Shown one piece after another: positions 32,326 through 41,289 of a DNA stretch of 55,554 nt (the first letter of the stretch is position 1; every line of letters starts with the position of its first letter). The stretch is taken from positions 1-55,554 of the forward strand of contig JAFYWX010000003.1 in assembly GCA_017546445.1 (NCBI GenBank). Direction: 5' to 3'. The stretch is from Akkermansia sp. Lineage in GTDB: Bacteria; Verrucomicrobiota; Verrucomicrobiia; Verrucomicrobiales; Akkermansiaceae. A model generated the notes under the pieces. It saw nothing but the letters and a program-made list of their open reading frames with translations, was not told where the DNA came from and did no database searches. The position numbers and the translations under genes were made by a program.

Positions 32326-32940
32326 ATGAGAACAGAGAGTATGAATCTGAACCGTTATCTGGATTGGCAGTTTCGCCCCACAACGTGGGTGACGCTGGTG
32401 GCTGCCTTGGTGTGTCTTGTCTGTGCTTTTGTGCTGCCGGAATCTTTCGGGGACAAGAACAGCCCCATTGAAAATGTGCAGATGCTGATTGTGGCGGTCG
32501 GTCTGTACGTAACCTGCTCGGCCAAGGAGCGCAAGTATCTGTATGTATTCGCCTCACTCTGCCTTTTCTTCATTCTTGCCCGTGAAGTGAACTATGGGCG
32601 TACCCTCATCATTTTTGCTGACCCTGAGAATGCCAACAAGTATCCGAAGTGGAAGGATATGGAATACGGCTGGGTGGCGCATCTCTGCGTGGGGCTGTAC
32701 ATGGTGTGGCTGGTGGTTTATTTCATCTGGCGCAAAATCTGGAAGCAGCTTGGGGAGCTTCTGCGTACAACCCGCATTCCTGCCTGGGAGATTGTTCTGT
32801 CCGTTGTGGGGCTGCTGTCAGGTGTTGCCATGGAGTCGATGCATAATTGCCTTGCCGAGGAACTGGGCGAGGTGGTGATGTATGTGGGCGGCGTGTGCAT
32901 TCTGTACCTTTACACCCGCGACAAGGTTCGTAAGCTTTGA
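32326..32940 (+). CDS. Hypothetical multi-pass membrane protein
   Basis: 204 residues with five to six hydrophobic segments (TWVTLVAALVCLVCAFVLP, MLIVAVGLYVTCSA, LYVFASLCLFFILAR, HLCVGLYMVWLVVYFIW, WEIVLSVVGLLSGVAMES, VVMYVGGVCILYLY). It contains REVNYGRT and an MESMHNCLAEELGE stretch that could bind metal, but I recognise no family. The upstream gap carries a palindrome TAGCGCG-CGCGCTA near 32253-32272. The start may be 32341 instead. The next small gene starts 14 nt after it. Confidence 0.6.
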   Translation: MRTESMNLNRYLDWQFRPTTWVTLVAALVCLVCAFVLPESFGDKNSPIENVQMLIVAVGLYVTCSAKERKYLYVFASLCLFFILAREVNYGRTLIIFADPENANKYPKWKDMEYGWVAHLCVGLYMVWLVVYFIWRKIWKQLGELLRTTRIPAWEIVLSVVGLLSGVAMESMHNCLAEELGEVVMYVGGVCILYLYTRDKVRKL

Positions 32941-32954
32941 TTGCAGTGAACGGC

Positions 32955-33425
32955 ATGAAGGAACAGGTGAGACACATCCTGAGCCATGGGTGGGGCTTTT
33001 TGCGGCTCCTCATGGCATTCGCGGTGTGTGCCTGTCTGTTTCACAGCATTGATGCAGACCGCTATGATAGCGGGGATTTGCGCGGCTGTGCCTCGGCGGC
33101 ATTCCCCTCCGTTCAAGTGGTGTCCACCCATCGGTTACAGCGCCTGCTTTTTGCTGTGGCTCATGATTATGAGCTGCCGGAGCATTCTCATGAGCGCGAA
33201 AAGCGCGATACCCACGAGGTGGCCGATGTGCCGGAACGGCGTCGTCTGCTGAGTGTTGATAGTGAACCGTCACCCAGTGTTGAGGTGGAGGCGGAGTGCT
33301 CTGCGTGTGCTCCCACTGGTGTTTGTTTTATTAAAGTTTCAGTCCGGGTGGTAGGGATGTTGACCGCCCCGGCAGAATTCATGATAGGTCATCCCAAATG
33401 TGCCCCTCCGGTGGCATTCGTGTAG
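32955..33425 (+). CDS. Hypothetical small exported or membrane protein
   Basis: 156 residues from ATG 32955. One hydrophobic segment near the N-terminus (GFLRLLMAFAVCACLFHSI) may be a signal or anchor. The rest is polar with a His/Glu/Arg-rich patch (YELPEHSHEREKRDTHEVADVPERR) that could bind metal, and a short Cys pair (ECSACAP). No family recognised. It follows the membrane protein closely and may be in its operon. Confidence 0.5.
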   Translation: MKEQVRHILSHGWGFLRLLMAFAVCACLFHSIDADRYDSGDLRGCASAAFPSVQVVSTHRLQRLLFAVAHDYELPEHSHEREKRDTHEVADVPERRRLLSVDSEPSPSVEVEAECSACAPTGVCFIKVSVRVVGMLTAPAEFMIGHPKCAPPVAFV

Positions 33426-33440
33426 TTTTCTTTTCTCCGT

Positions 33441-33965
33441 ATGTTGAATCCCACTCCTATTTCTGAGTCCCAACACCCCCTTATGGCTGAATGGTGGCAG
33501 TTATATGAAACTGCCTTTCCTGTGACAGAGCGCCGCTCGATGTTCCAGCACGCAGCCGCGTTGACAAACCCTGATTTCCACTGTATCCATTTGTCTGATG
33601 CTGCTGGTTTTGTCGGCATCATGGCCTATTGGCAGTGGCAGGACACAATATTCCTGGAGCATCTGGCCATAACACCGGAGCGCCAGGGGCAGGGGCTTGG
33701 GCACCAGGTGCTGGATTTATTGCAAGGCAGGGTTGTGGTGGAAATTGAACCGGCGGCGGATTCCACCTCCGTGCGGAGACTGGCTTTTTATGAATCCTGC
33801 GGATTCTTCTGCTTATCGCATCCGCATGTTCAGCTGGCATACCAGGCAGGGCAGCCGGATATGCCGCTCTGGCTGCTCAGCCGCCCGCATCTGGATGATG
33901 CAGAGGTGTTCGCCTTTGAAACTCTGTATCACATGGGGCCCATGCAGTATCGCGATAAGGAATGA
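33441..33965 (+). CDS. GNAT-family N-acetyltransferase
   Basis: 174 residues. The acetyl-CoA site is visible in FLEHLAITPERQGQGLGHQVLDLL (motif A, RxGxG/QGxG type), followed by EIEPAADSTSVRRLAFYESCGFF, the usual NxxAxxFYxxxGF-like helix. Small GNATs of this kind acetylate diverse amines; the substrate is unknown. It is upstream of coaD, which has its own promoter. Confidence 0.8.
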   Translation: MLNPTPISESQHPLMAEWWQLYETAFPVTERRSMFQHAAALTNPDFHCIHLSDAAGFVGIMAYWQWQDTIFLEHLAITPERQGQGLGHQVLDLLQGRVVVEIEPAADSTSVRRLAFYESCGFFCLSHPHVQLAYQAGQPDMPLWLLSRPHLDDAEVFAFETLYHMGPMQYRDKE

Positions 33966-33995
33966 TTCAGGAGCAGCGGTATTGATTCACCAAAC

Positions 33996-34024
33996 TTGAC
34001 AGTAAGTGACCGGCGGTGTATCAT
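33996..34024 (+). promoter_or_regulatory. Promoter of coaD
   Basis: TTGACA, 17 nt, TATCAT, 8 nt before ATG 34033. Confidence 0.7.
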
Positions 34025-34032
34025 CCTGGTGT

Positions 34033-34548
34033 ATGAAGCGCATCGGTATTTATGCGGGCAGTTTTGACCCACCCACCCTGGGGCATCTCTGGATGATTCA
34101 GCAGGGAGCTCAGCTCTTTGATGAATTGGTGGTGGTGCTGGGAGTGAACCCGGATAAGAAGGGCTTTCTGAGCGAGGCTCAGCGCATGGATGCCCTGCGT
34201 GGCATGCTGGCAGGTGGCCCTGCCAATGTGCGCGTGGAAAAGATGAGTGGTGGTTTTCTGGTGGATTATGCCCGCCGCCTGGGCGCTACGCACTTGCTGC
34301 GCGGTATTCGCAACACGGTGGATTTTGAGTATGAGAAATCCATGGACCGCATGAATGCCCGCATGGAGCCGGCTTTGCAGACGGTATACCTCATGCCGCC
34401 GCCGGAGCTGGAGGCCATTTCATCGTCCTTTGTGCGTGGTTTTGTCGGCGTGCAGGACTGGCAGCGCTGGGTGCGCGAGTGTGTGCCGGCCAATGTGTTC
34501 AATATCATCGCCAGTATGAAAAAAAATCATGATTTACTGGGACAATAA
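34033..34548 (+). CDS. coaD: Phosphopantetheine adenylyltransferase
   Basis: 171 residues, the normal length. The nucleotidyltransferase signature is GSFDPPTLGHL; GGFLVDYARRLGATHLLRGIRN and PELEAISSSFVR are the other CoaD blocks. It makes dephospho-CoA from 4'-phosphopantetheine and ATP in the CoA pathway. ATG 34033 fits both homology and promoter spacing. Its last 20 nt overlap the start of the cysteine desulfurase gene, so the two are coupled. Confidence 0.92.
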   Translation: MKRIGIYAGSFDPPTLGHLWMIQQGAQLFDELVVVLGVNPDKKGFLSEAQRMDALRGMLAGGPANVRVEKMSGGFLVDYARRLGATHLLRGIRNTVDFEYEKSMDRMNARMEPALQTVYLMPPPELEAISSSFVRGFVGVQDWQRWVRECVPANVFNIIASMKKNHDLLGQ

Positions 34549-35647
34549 CGCGACCACCCCGCTGGCACCCGAGGTGCTGGAGGCTATGCTGCCGTATCTG
34601 CGGGAGAATTTCTACAACCCCTCTGCCGCCTACGCCGCCGGTAAGAATGTGCGCAAGGCCATAGATGCCGCTCGTGAGCAGGTGGCCGCATTGGTCGGGG
34701 CTGAGCCCTCCGAAATTATCTTTACCTCCGGCGGTACAGAGGCTTCCAATGCTGCGCTGTCTCAGTTCAACCATGTGCTGACTCTGGCAACGGAGCATCC
34801 TGCAACGCTGCGCACGGCCCGCGGTGAGGCCGCGCCGGTGCTGGCCAATGGCCAGGCCGATTTGCCGGAGTGGCGCGAGTTGCTGCCCGGGCACGATGGT
34901 GTGAGTTTTGCCTGGGCCAATCATGAGACGGGCGTCATTCAGCCGGTGCGTTCGCTGGCGCATGCGGCGCAGCAGGCCGGTGCCCGGGTGCATGTGGATA
35001 TTGTGCAGGCGGCGGGCAAACTGCCCATCGCACTGCATGATTATGCCATTGACTTTGCCTCCCTTTCTGCCCATAAATTGCATGGCCCGAAAGGGGTAGG
35101 GGCTCTCTATGTGCGCACAGGCACGCCCTGTACCCCCTTCCTGACCGGTGGCGCGCAGGAGGATTACCGCCGCGCCGGTACGGAGAATGTGCCCGGCATC
35201 ATCGGCTTCGGCAAGGCGGCTGAACTGGCCCTGCAGGCGGCTGAGACTTATGCCTCACTTGCAGCTCTGCGAGAGCGTTTCGTGAATGCCCTCATGGCGG
35301 AGGGCATTGAGGTCTGCATCAATGGTGCTGCGGCGCCTCGCCTGCCGCATGTGCTGAATATGCGTGTGCCGGGCGTATCGGCAGAATCGCTGTTCCTCCT
35401 GTTGGAACCGGCGGGGCTTCTGTGCTCCACGGGTTCTGCCTGCACCAGTGCCGAGCCGCATCCCAGCCACGTGCTGCTGGCCATGGGCCTGGCTGATAAG
35501 CAGGTGCGCGAGTCGCTGCGCTTCTCCCTTTCCCGCTATACTACGGCAGAAGAGGTGGATGCCGCCGCTGCCATGTTCATTGCGGCCCTTCGCAAGGTGC
35601 GCTCCGTGCAGTCCTCCGTAACCGGCCCGGTGATGGTGTATCGCTGA
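34529..35647 (+). CDS. Cysteine desulfurase (NifS/IscS-like)
   Basis: 372 residues of the class V aminotransferase fold: YWDNNATTPLAPEVLEAM, FTSGGTEASNAAL, HVDIVQAAGKLPI (PLP Asp), SLSAHKLHGPKGVGALYVR with the PLP lysine, and LLCSTGSACTSAEPHPSHVLLAMGL with the persulfide Cys on its mobile loop. It moves sulfur from cysteine to Fe-S cluster scaffolds or tRNA thiolation enzymes. No iscU gene is adjacent. It starts within the end of coaD. Confidence 0.9.
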   Translation: MIYWDNNATTPLAPEVLEAMLPYLRENFYNPSAAYAAGKNVRKAIDAAREQVAALVGAEPSEIIFTSGGTEASNAALSQFNHVLTLATEHPATLRTARGEAAPVLANGQADLPEWRELLPGHDGVSFAWANHETGVIQPVRSLAHAAQQAGARVHVDIVQAAGKLPIALHDYAIDFASLSAHKLHGPKGVGALYVRTGTPCTPFLTGGAQEDYRRAGTENVPGIIGFGKAAELALQAAETYASLAALRERFVNALMAEGIEVCINGAAAPRLPHVLNMRVPGVSAESLFLLLEPAGLLCSTGSACTSAEPHPSHVLLAMGLADKQVRESLRFSLSRYTTAEEVDAAAAMFIAALRKVRSVQSSVTGPVMVYR

Positions 35648-35682
35648 TCTCAGGACTCCCATATTGTCGGTGTATGAGGAAA

Positions 35683-35706
35683 TTTCTTGCCGATACCGGC
35701 AAGAAA
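35683..35706. promoter_or_regulatory. Operator 1 of the fic gene
   Basis: Perfect 10-bp arms TTTCTTGCCG and CGGCAAGAAA with a 4-nt centre. It overlaps the -35 (TTGCCG, 35687-35692) of the fic promoter, whose -10 is TATATT (35710-35715, 17-nt spacer). Confidence 0.75.
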
Positions 35707-35725
35707 TGCTATATTCCTGGCGAAA

Positions 35726-35746
35726 ATCGGCAGAAAACATGCCGAT
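35726..35746. promoter_or_regulatory. Operator 2 in the fic leader
   Basis: ATCGGCA and TGCCGAT arms, 7-nt centre. The TGCCG half-site is the same as in operator 1. It lies in the leader just before the Shine-Dalgarno (AGAGGA) of fic. Confidence 0.65.
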
Positions 35747-35755
35747 AGAGGAACA

Positions 35756-36643
35756 ATGGAATATCTATCAGTAGCAGCCTTTGCGGAAAAGTGCAGTGTT
35801 TCTTCCCGTACCATTCGGAATTATTGTGCGACGGGAAAGATAGTCGGTGCTTTCCTGACCGGCAAGACCTGGAATATTCCGGCGGATGCCTCTTTGCCAT
35901 CCAGGGGAGGGCGGCGCAAGGCTGTTTCTCCCTTGCTTCTGGTGCTGCGGGAGCAGAAAAGCATGCGTATGAAGGGCGGGATTTATCACCGGACGCAGAT
36001 TGATTTATCCTATAATTCTAATCATATAGAAGGAAGTCGCCTGACCCATGAGCAGACCCGCCATATCTATGAGACCAATACGCTGGGCTTTGGAGATGGT
36101 GTGGTGAATGTGGATGATATTGTAGAGACTGCTAACCATTTCCGCTGCCTGGACAGGGTTATCGACTGCGCTGAAGAGAGGTTGACGGAGCGTTTCATCA
36201 AGGAACTGCATGCCACCCTGAAGGCGGGTACCTCTGATAGCCGTCGCGATTGGTTCGCGGTTGGGGAATACAAGCGGCTCCCTAATGAGGTGGGGGGGAA
36301 TGATACAACGGCGCCAGAGGAAGTCGCAGCGGAGATGAAGAAGCTCTTGAAGGAATACAACTCATTAAAAGAAAAATCTTTTGATGATATACTGGATATG
36401 CATCAACGTTTTGAGAGCATTCATCCCTTTCAGGATGGAAATGGACGCGTTGGCCGGCTCCTGATGTTCAAGGAATGTCTGGCTCATGGTCATGTCCCGT
36501 TCATTATTACAGAGGAGTTGAAAATGTTTTACTACCGGGGCTTGCAGCAATGGCCGGTCATCCGTGAGTACCTGCGTGATACGTGTCTGACCGCGCAGGA
36601 TAACTACAAACTCTTGCTGCGGAAGTTCCGTATTCCTTTCTGA
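35756..36643 (+). CDS. HTH-Fic domain AMP transferase (class II)
   Basis: 295 residues. An N-terminal HTH (MEYLSVAAFAEKCSVSSRTIRNYCATGKI) precedes the Fic domain. The inhibitory motif SxxxE(G/N) is SNHIEG at residues 88-93, placing it in the self-inhibited class II. The catalytic motif HPFQDGNGRVGR starts at His223. Fic proteins transfer AMP from ATP to target hydroxyls. Two palindromes sharing TGCCG lie in the promoter and leader, so the HTH probably represses its own gene. comEC starts 1 nt after its stop. Confidence 0.85.
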   Translation: MEYLSVAAFAEKCSVSSRTIRNYCATGKIVGAFLTGKTWNIPADASLPSRGGRRKAVSPLLLVLREQKSMRMKGGIYHRTQIDLSYNSNHIEGSRLTHEQTRHIYETNTLGFGDGVVNVDDIVETANHFRCLDRVIDCAEERLTERFIKELHATLKAGTSDSRRDWFAVGEYKRLPNEVGGNDTTAPEEVAAEMKKLLKEYNSLKEKSFDDILDMHQRFESIHPFQDGNGRVGRLLMFKECLAHGHVPFIITEELKMFYYRGLQQWPVIREYLRDTCLTAQDNYKLLLRKFRIPF

Positions 36644-36644
36644 T

Positions 36645-38660
36645 ATGAAGCAGCTTCGTCGATGGGTGCAGGGCGCACCGCTGTTTCTGCCCTTGGTGGC
36701 GGTATGCGGGGCCATACCCGGCTCCTGGTGGTGGGGCCTGGCGGTGGCGGCGGTGCTGGTGGCGCTGGGGTGCCGCCTGTGGCGGATTGCGATTTGCACT
36801 TTGCTGTGCGCGGCTGTGGCCGGGTTGCATGCGCTGCGGCTGGACGAAAAGGCCCGTGAGTTCTGCGAACTGGCAGAGCTGCATGAGGTGGTGGAACTGC
36901 GTGGCACGGTGGAGCGTACGCTGCAGCGCGGCTGCGTGCTGAGCACGGGCTGGGGCGGTGTGCGCGTGGTGCTGCGTGGAAAGACTCTGTATACGCCGGG
37001 AGATGAGGTGCAGGTGCGGGCGCAGTGGCAGGAACCACGTGCGGCAGGGGTGCGTGGAGTTTTTGATTCAGCCGCCTGGATGCGCGGGCAGGGGATTGCC
37101 GCTTCTCTGGATATCGTGGAGTCTCAGAAGCTGGGGAAGCCCCTTTCGCTGCATACGGTTCGGTACTGGGGACTTTGTATCCGCGAAAAGCTGGCGCTGC
37201 GTCTCATGCCGCCCGGAACGGAGCAGGAACCTGCCCGGCAGGTGCTCTGCGCCCTGGTGCTGGGTGATAAGAGCGGGGCTGAAGCGGAGACTATGGAGGA
37301 TTTTCGGAACGGTGGGTGTCTGCATGCTTTTGCTGTGAGTGGTCTGCATGTGGGACTCGTATCAGGAATCCTCTGGCTGCTGCTGCGTGCGCTGCGGGTG
37401 CGGCCTGTGGTCATCCGCCCCCTGCTGCTGGTTCTGGTAGGGGCATATGTGCTGATGACCGGCTGCGCGGTGCCTGCCATCCGCGCCTATGTGATGCTGG
37501 CGGTGCTGCTGCTGGGGCATATTCTCCGGCGGCGGGTCAGCCTGCTGAACACCTGGAGCTTTGCTGCTCTTATTCTCCTGGTGCCGGAACCCTGCCAGCT
37601 TTATAACGCCGGCTTCCTGCTTTCCTTTGGCGTGTATGCTGCCATTTGTGTGGCTACACGACTGTGCATGCAGGAAAAGCCCTGGTTCGGGCCGGATGAC
37701 TATATTCCCGTATCCCTGCGCACCCGCGGGGAAATGCGGTGGAGTTGTGCGGAGCTGGCGCTGCGTGGGGATATCATTGTATCGCTGAGTGCCTGGCTGG
37801 TGTCGGTGCCCATCATGCTGTATTTCTTCCATTCGGCCAATACCAGCAGTTTTCTGACCAATATTGCCATCACGCCGATTCTTCCCGTAGTGATGTTTCT
37901 GGGCTTGCTGTGCCTTTGCACGGCAGGCATCCCCTGGCTTGGCGGAGCCTGCGCCTGGCTGGCGCAGAAATCGGCAGCGTTGCTTCTGGCGGTGGTGGCG
38001 TGGTTTGGTGAGCTTCCTCATGCCTATCTGCCTGCTCAGCCGCCAGCGCCGGAGCATTCTCTTCTGGTGCAGGGTACCGGCTATGGCGGCAGCTTCACGA
38101 TGCTGGGGAATCACGGTTTGCTGATTGATTGCGGCAATGACGTAACGGCAGAGCTGAAAACCGTACCTACGCTTTTTCATGCCGGCTATACGCCGGCGGC
38201 GCTGTTGCTGACCAGCTCCCGGGTGCGGGATGGTGGCGGAGCTGCTGTGTTGCAGCGCATGTGGCCGCAGCTCCCCGTCATTCGGGCCGCAGAATTGCCC
38301 GCGGAGGGGCTGGTGCTTGAGACACAGGCCGGGCGTTTCTCCATTTACCCGGACACCCGCAGTCATACACCCGGCCAGCCACCTGTTGTCGAGTGGGAAA
38401 GCTCCGTCGGACGGGTGCTCTATATCGGGAATGCCTCTTATGCAGCCTGTCAGCCCTTTATGGAGGCTAAGGCGGATGTGGTTGTGCTGGGCGAGCACTC
38501 GCGCCAGCCGGTGCAGGCGGGAGATGTGGAAGCCTCTCGCGTTCTGCTGCTTCCCGTGGTGCACGATGCTGCCGCCATGGCCGATGACGCGCATCTGCAG
38601 CTGGTTTTACCCCTCGATACAACAATCCCGGGGAAGGTACTTCCCCGGGATTCGGAATGA
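36645..38660 (+). CDS. comEC: ComEC/Rec2 DNA uptake channel
   Basis: 671 residues: an N-terminal membrane pair, DUF4131-type soluble domain (VVELRGTVERTLQRG to VRGVFDSAAWMRGQGI), the competence core with HAFAVSGLHVGLVSGILW and about eight more helices. The C-terminal metallo-beta-lactamase-like domain keeps the fold (GNHGLLIDCGND, PAALLLTSSRV) but the HxHxDH metal motif is gone (SSRVRDGGG). It forms the inner-membrane pore for single-stranded DNA uptake. It is coupled to the fic gene, with no promoter of its own visible. Confidence 0.85.
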   Translation: MKQLRRWVQGAPLFLPLVAVCGAIPGSWWWGLAVAAVLVALGCRLWRIAICTLLCAAVAGLHALRLDEKAREFCELAELHEVVELRGTVERTLQRGCVLSTGWGGVRVVLRGKTLYTPGDEVQVRAQWQEPRAAGVRGVFDSAAWMRGQGIAASLDIVESQKLGKPLSLHTVRYWGLCIREKLALRLMPPGTEQEPARQVLCALVLGDKSGAEAETMEDFRNGGCLHAFAVSGLHVGLVSGILWLLLRALRVRPVVIRPLLLVLVGAYVLMTGCAVPAIRAYVMLAVLLLGHILRRRVSLLNTWSFAALILLVPEPCQLYNAGFLLSFGVYAAICVATRLCMQEKPWFGPDDYIPVSLRTRGEMRWSCAELALRGDIIVSLSAWLVSVPIMLYFFHSANTSSFLTNIAITPILPVVMFLGLLCLCTAGIPWLGGACAWLAQKSAALLLAVVAWFGELPHAYLPAQPPAPEHSLLVQGTGYGGSFTMLGNHGLLIDCGNDVTAELKTVPTLFHAGYTPAALLLTSSRVRDGGGAAVLQRMWPQLPVIRAAELPAEGLVLETQAGRFSIYPDTRSHTPGQPPVVEWESSVGRVLYIGNASYAACQPFMEAKADVVVLGEHSRQPVQAGDVEASRVLLLPVVHDAAAMADDAHLQLVLPLDTTIPGKVLPRDSE

Positions 38661-38675
38661 GATTCTGAAACTTGC

Positions 38676-39986
38676 TTAATCCTTCTCCGCCAACCCGAAT
38701 ACAATGAATATCAAGGCAGAAAGACCCATGACGAAGGGGTAGAAGAGATAGGGGATGATGGCAAATGCTGTGATGCCGGCGAGAGCAGAGCCCATGAGCA
38801 TCTGGGCACCGTAGGGAAGAATCCCCTGAATGACGCAGGATGCTGTGTCGAGCAGACTCGCAGAGCGAGAAGGGGAAATATTGTACTTCTGTGCTACAGA
38901 CTTGGCGATATCGCCCACAGCCACAATGGCCACGGTGTTGTTAGCCGTGCAGAAGTTGGCCAGCGCTGCCATGAGTCCAATGCTGAGCTCAGCACCGCAG
39001 CGCTCATGAATATGGGAGGTAAGGTGACGGATGATGTAGGCCAGACCGCCGTTGTAGCGAATCAGCTCCAGCATACCGGCTGCCAGCAAGGTCACGATGA
39101 TGAGCTCGCCCATGCCGGTCATGCCGGTGCCCATGGCGCTTACCCATTCCATCGTCTTGCAGGAGGAATCCACCATGGCCACAATCCCCGTGGAAATCAG
39201 GCCCAGAATGAGAACCTTCATCACATTCACACCGCAGAGGGCAGTGCCCAGCACCAGCAGGTAGGGCAGCACCTTGAGCCATTCTGCCTGTTGCGGCACT
39301 TCCACCGGTGCCAGGTGCCAGCCCAGGGCTACATAGATGAGCAGCACCAGAATGGCGGCGGGAAGGACGATGCGGAAGTTGGCGCGGAACTTATCGCGCA
39401 TGGCGCAGCCCTGGGTTCGGGTGGCTGCAATGGTGGTATCGGAAATGAAGGAAAGATTATCGCCGAAGAAGGCACCGCCAATCACACCACCTGCCATGAG
39501 CGCCAGGTTGGCGCCGGATTTATCTGCCAGCCCCACGGCCACCGGCATGAGCGCCACGATGGTGCCCACCGAGGTGCCGATGGAAAGGGAAATGATGCAG
39601 GCTGCCAGGAACACCCCGGCCAGCACCATGTTGGCCGGAAGCAGGGAAAGCGTGAGGTTCACCGTGGCATCCACAGAACCGATGTATTTGGCAGACTGGG
39701 CAAAGGCTCCGGCCAGTACAAAAATCCACACCATCATCAAAATGTTGCTGTGTGCCGCTCCACGGGAGAAGCGCTCAATGCGCTCATTGAAGCTCTGCGG
39801 CTTGCATACTACAAAAGCCCAGGTGCAGGCAGCCATGAAAGCTACGGTGACCGGCATCTTGTAGAAGTCTCCCACAATTACGGAGGTGGTGACATACAGC
39901 AGGAAGAATACAGCCAGGGGACTGAGAATCCACAGCCCGCGGCTGTGGGTAAGGCAGGGGATATCGGTGTTGTTTTCGTTATTCAC
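38676..39986 (-). CDS. NhaC-family Na+/H+ antiporter
   Basis: 436 residues from GTG 39986, with about eleven membrane helices. The family motif GGAFFGDNLSFISDTTIAATRTQG is present, along with SLSIGTSVGTIVALMPVAVGLA and TANNTVAIVAVGDIAK. NhaC/MalL-type carriers exchange sodium for protons, sometimes with organic acids. The start is GTG 39986 because the promoter TTGACA-17-TAAAAT (40015-40043) would lie inside the longer frame. Convergent with comEC, 15 nt apart. Confidence 0.85.
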   Translation of the reverse strand: MNNENNTDIPCLTHSRGLWILSPLAVFFLLYVTTSVIVGDFYKMPVTVAFMAACTWAFVVCKPQSFNERIERFSRGAAHSNILMMVWIFVLAGAFAQSAKYIGSVDATVNLTLSLLPANMVLAGVFLAACIISLSIGTSVGTIVALMPVAVGLADKSGANLALMAGGVIGGAFFGDNLSFISDTTIAATRTQGCAMRDKFRANFRIVLPAAILVLLIYVALGWHLAPVEVPQQAEWLKVLPYLLVLGTALCGVNVMKVLILGLISTGIVAMVDSSCKTMEWVSAMGTGMTGMGELIIVTLLAAGMLELIRYNGGLAYIIRHLTSHIHERCGAELSIGLMAALANFCTANNTVAIVAVGDIAKSVAQKYNISPSRSASLLDTASCVIQGILPYGAQMLMGSALAGITAFAIIPYLFYPFVMGLSALIFIVFGLAEKD

Positions 39987-40014
39987 GGCGCGCAAGTGTA
40001 ATGTTGGATGCCGG

Positions 40015-40043
40015 ATTTTACCAGTACGCTGGCCGAATGTCAA
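40015..40043 (-). promoter_or_regulatory. Promoter of the nhaC-like gene
   Basis: Minus-strand TTGACA (40038-40043), 17 nt, TAAAAT (40015-40020). It begins right after the upstream tdh terminator. Confidence 0.7.
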
Positions 40044-40047
40044 AGAA

Positions 40048-40079
40048 AACCGCGCTTCCATGGCCATGGAAGCGCGGTT
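40048..40079 (-). terminator. tdh terminator, 32-bp perfect palindrome
   Basis: Arms AACCGCGCTTCCATGG and complement with no spacer; TTTTCTTT follows on the minus strand. Confidence 0.8.
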
Positions 40080-40100
40080 CTCTGAAAATGAAGCTTATTT

Positions 40101-41129
40101 TTACTCTGCCCAGGTGAGCACCACCTTGCCGGACTGACCGGAGGCCATGACCTCAAAGCCCTTCTTGAAGTCGGTGTAATGCATACGGTGGGTGATGATG
40201 GGGGAAACATCCAGACCACTGCGCAGCATGGCATCCATCTTCTGCCAGGTGCCGTACATTTCGCGGCCGTAGATACCCTTCATCTTGAGCCCCTTCCACA
40301 CGAAGGTGTTCCAGTCGATGCCGGAGCCGCCGGGCTGGATACCGAGCAGGGAGATATTGGCACCATAGGCGGAGTGGGTGATGATGTCCTTAAGGCAGGC
40401 GGGGGCACCGCTCATCTCAAGGCACACGCCGTAGCCTTCGGTAATCTCGAGGTCCTCGCGGGCAGCAGCAATGCTGTCGTTGAGTACGTTCACGGTGCGG
40501 TCTGCACCCATGGTCTTGGCCAGGTTCAGCTTGAAGTCGCTCACGTCGGTGATGGTGACGGTGCGGGCACCGGCCTTTTTGCACACGGCGGCAGCCATGG
40601 AGCCGATGAGACCAGCGCCGGTAATCAGCACGTCCTCACCCACCAGGTCCCAGGAAAGGGCGGTGTGGGTGGCGTTGCCCAGCGGGTCCAGGATGGAAGC
40701 AATCTCCATGGGCATATCCTTGTGGATGCGGATGACATTGCTCTGGGGAATGGAAAGATACTCGGCAAAGCAGCCGGCGCGGTTCACGCCCACGCCCTGG
40801 GTGTTCGGGCAGAGGTGGAAGAGCCCCTTGCGGCAGTTGCGGCAGTGACCGCACACAATGTGACCCTCGCCGGAAACCACATCACCCGGCTTGTACTCGG
40901 TCACGGCAGAGCCCACGCGCTCGATGACACCGCAGAACTCGTGGCCCACGTGCATACCTACGGGGATAGTCTGCTGGGCCCAGGCGTCCCAGTTCCAGAT
41001 GTGCAGGTCCGTGCCGCAGATGGCGGTCTTGTAAATCTTGATGAGAACATCATTTGCACCGACTTCAGGCATCGGCACATCCATCAGCTCCAGGCCGGGT
41101 CCGGCTACAGTTTTGACGAGGGCTTTCAT
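40101..41129 (-). CDS. tdh: L-threonine 3-dehydrogenase
   Basis: 342 residues of the zinc-type medium-chain dehydrogenase family. Catalytic zinc ligands are Cys38 (KTAICGTDLHIW) and His63-Glu64 (VGHEF); the structural zinc site is VCGHCRNCRKGLFHLC; NAD is bound by ITGAGLIGSMAAAVCKKAGA. Size and sequence (MKALVKTVAGPGLELMDVP) match Tdh, which oxidises threonine to 2-amino-3-ketobutyrate. The partner kbl is not beside it. It has its own promoter and terminator. Confidence 0.9.
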   Translation of the reverse strand: MKALVKTVAGPGLELMDVPMPEVGANDVLIKIYKTAICGTDLHIWNWDAWAQQTIPVGMHVGHEFCGVIERVGSAVTEYKPGDVVSGEGHIVCGHCRNCRKGLFHLCPNTQGVGVNRAGCFAEYLSIPQSNVIRIHKDMPMEIASILDPLGNATHTALSWDLVGEDVLITGAGLIGSMAAAVCKKAGARTVTITDVSDFKLNLAKTMGADRTVNVLNDSIAAAREDLEITEGYGVCLEMSGAPACLKDIITHSAYGANISLLGIQPGGSGIDWNTFVWKGLKMKGIYGREMYGTWQKMDAMLRSGLDVSPIITHRMHYTDFKKGFEVMASGQSGKVVLTWAE

Positions 41130-41140
41130 TTCGGGGCGAA

Positions 41141-41169
41141 ACTATACTCCCGCCCCGTATTTCAGGCAA
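41141..41169 (-). promoter_or_regulatory. Promoter of tdh
   Basis: Minus-strand TTGCCT (41164-41169), 17 nt, TATAGT (41141-41146), 11 nt before ATG 41129. Confidence 0.65.
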
Positions 41170-41250
41170 GCCAAATTTCTGTATGTGACATAGAAAAGGG
41201 GGCTATGCTGACACACCCGCATCATCGCACGCGCGTGGAATGAGAAAATC

Positions 41251-41279
41251 TTGACATGGTGGAGTATTTGCGCTATGGT
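41251..41279 (+). promoter_or_regulatory. Promoter of the RlmI-like gene
   Basis: TTGACA, 17 nt, TATGGT, then AGCGCGCGTT and ATG 41290. Confidence 0.75.
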
Positions 41280-41289
41280 AGCGCGCGTT

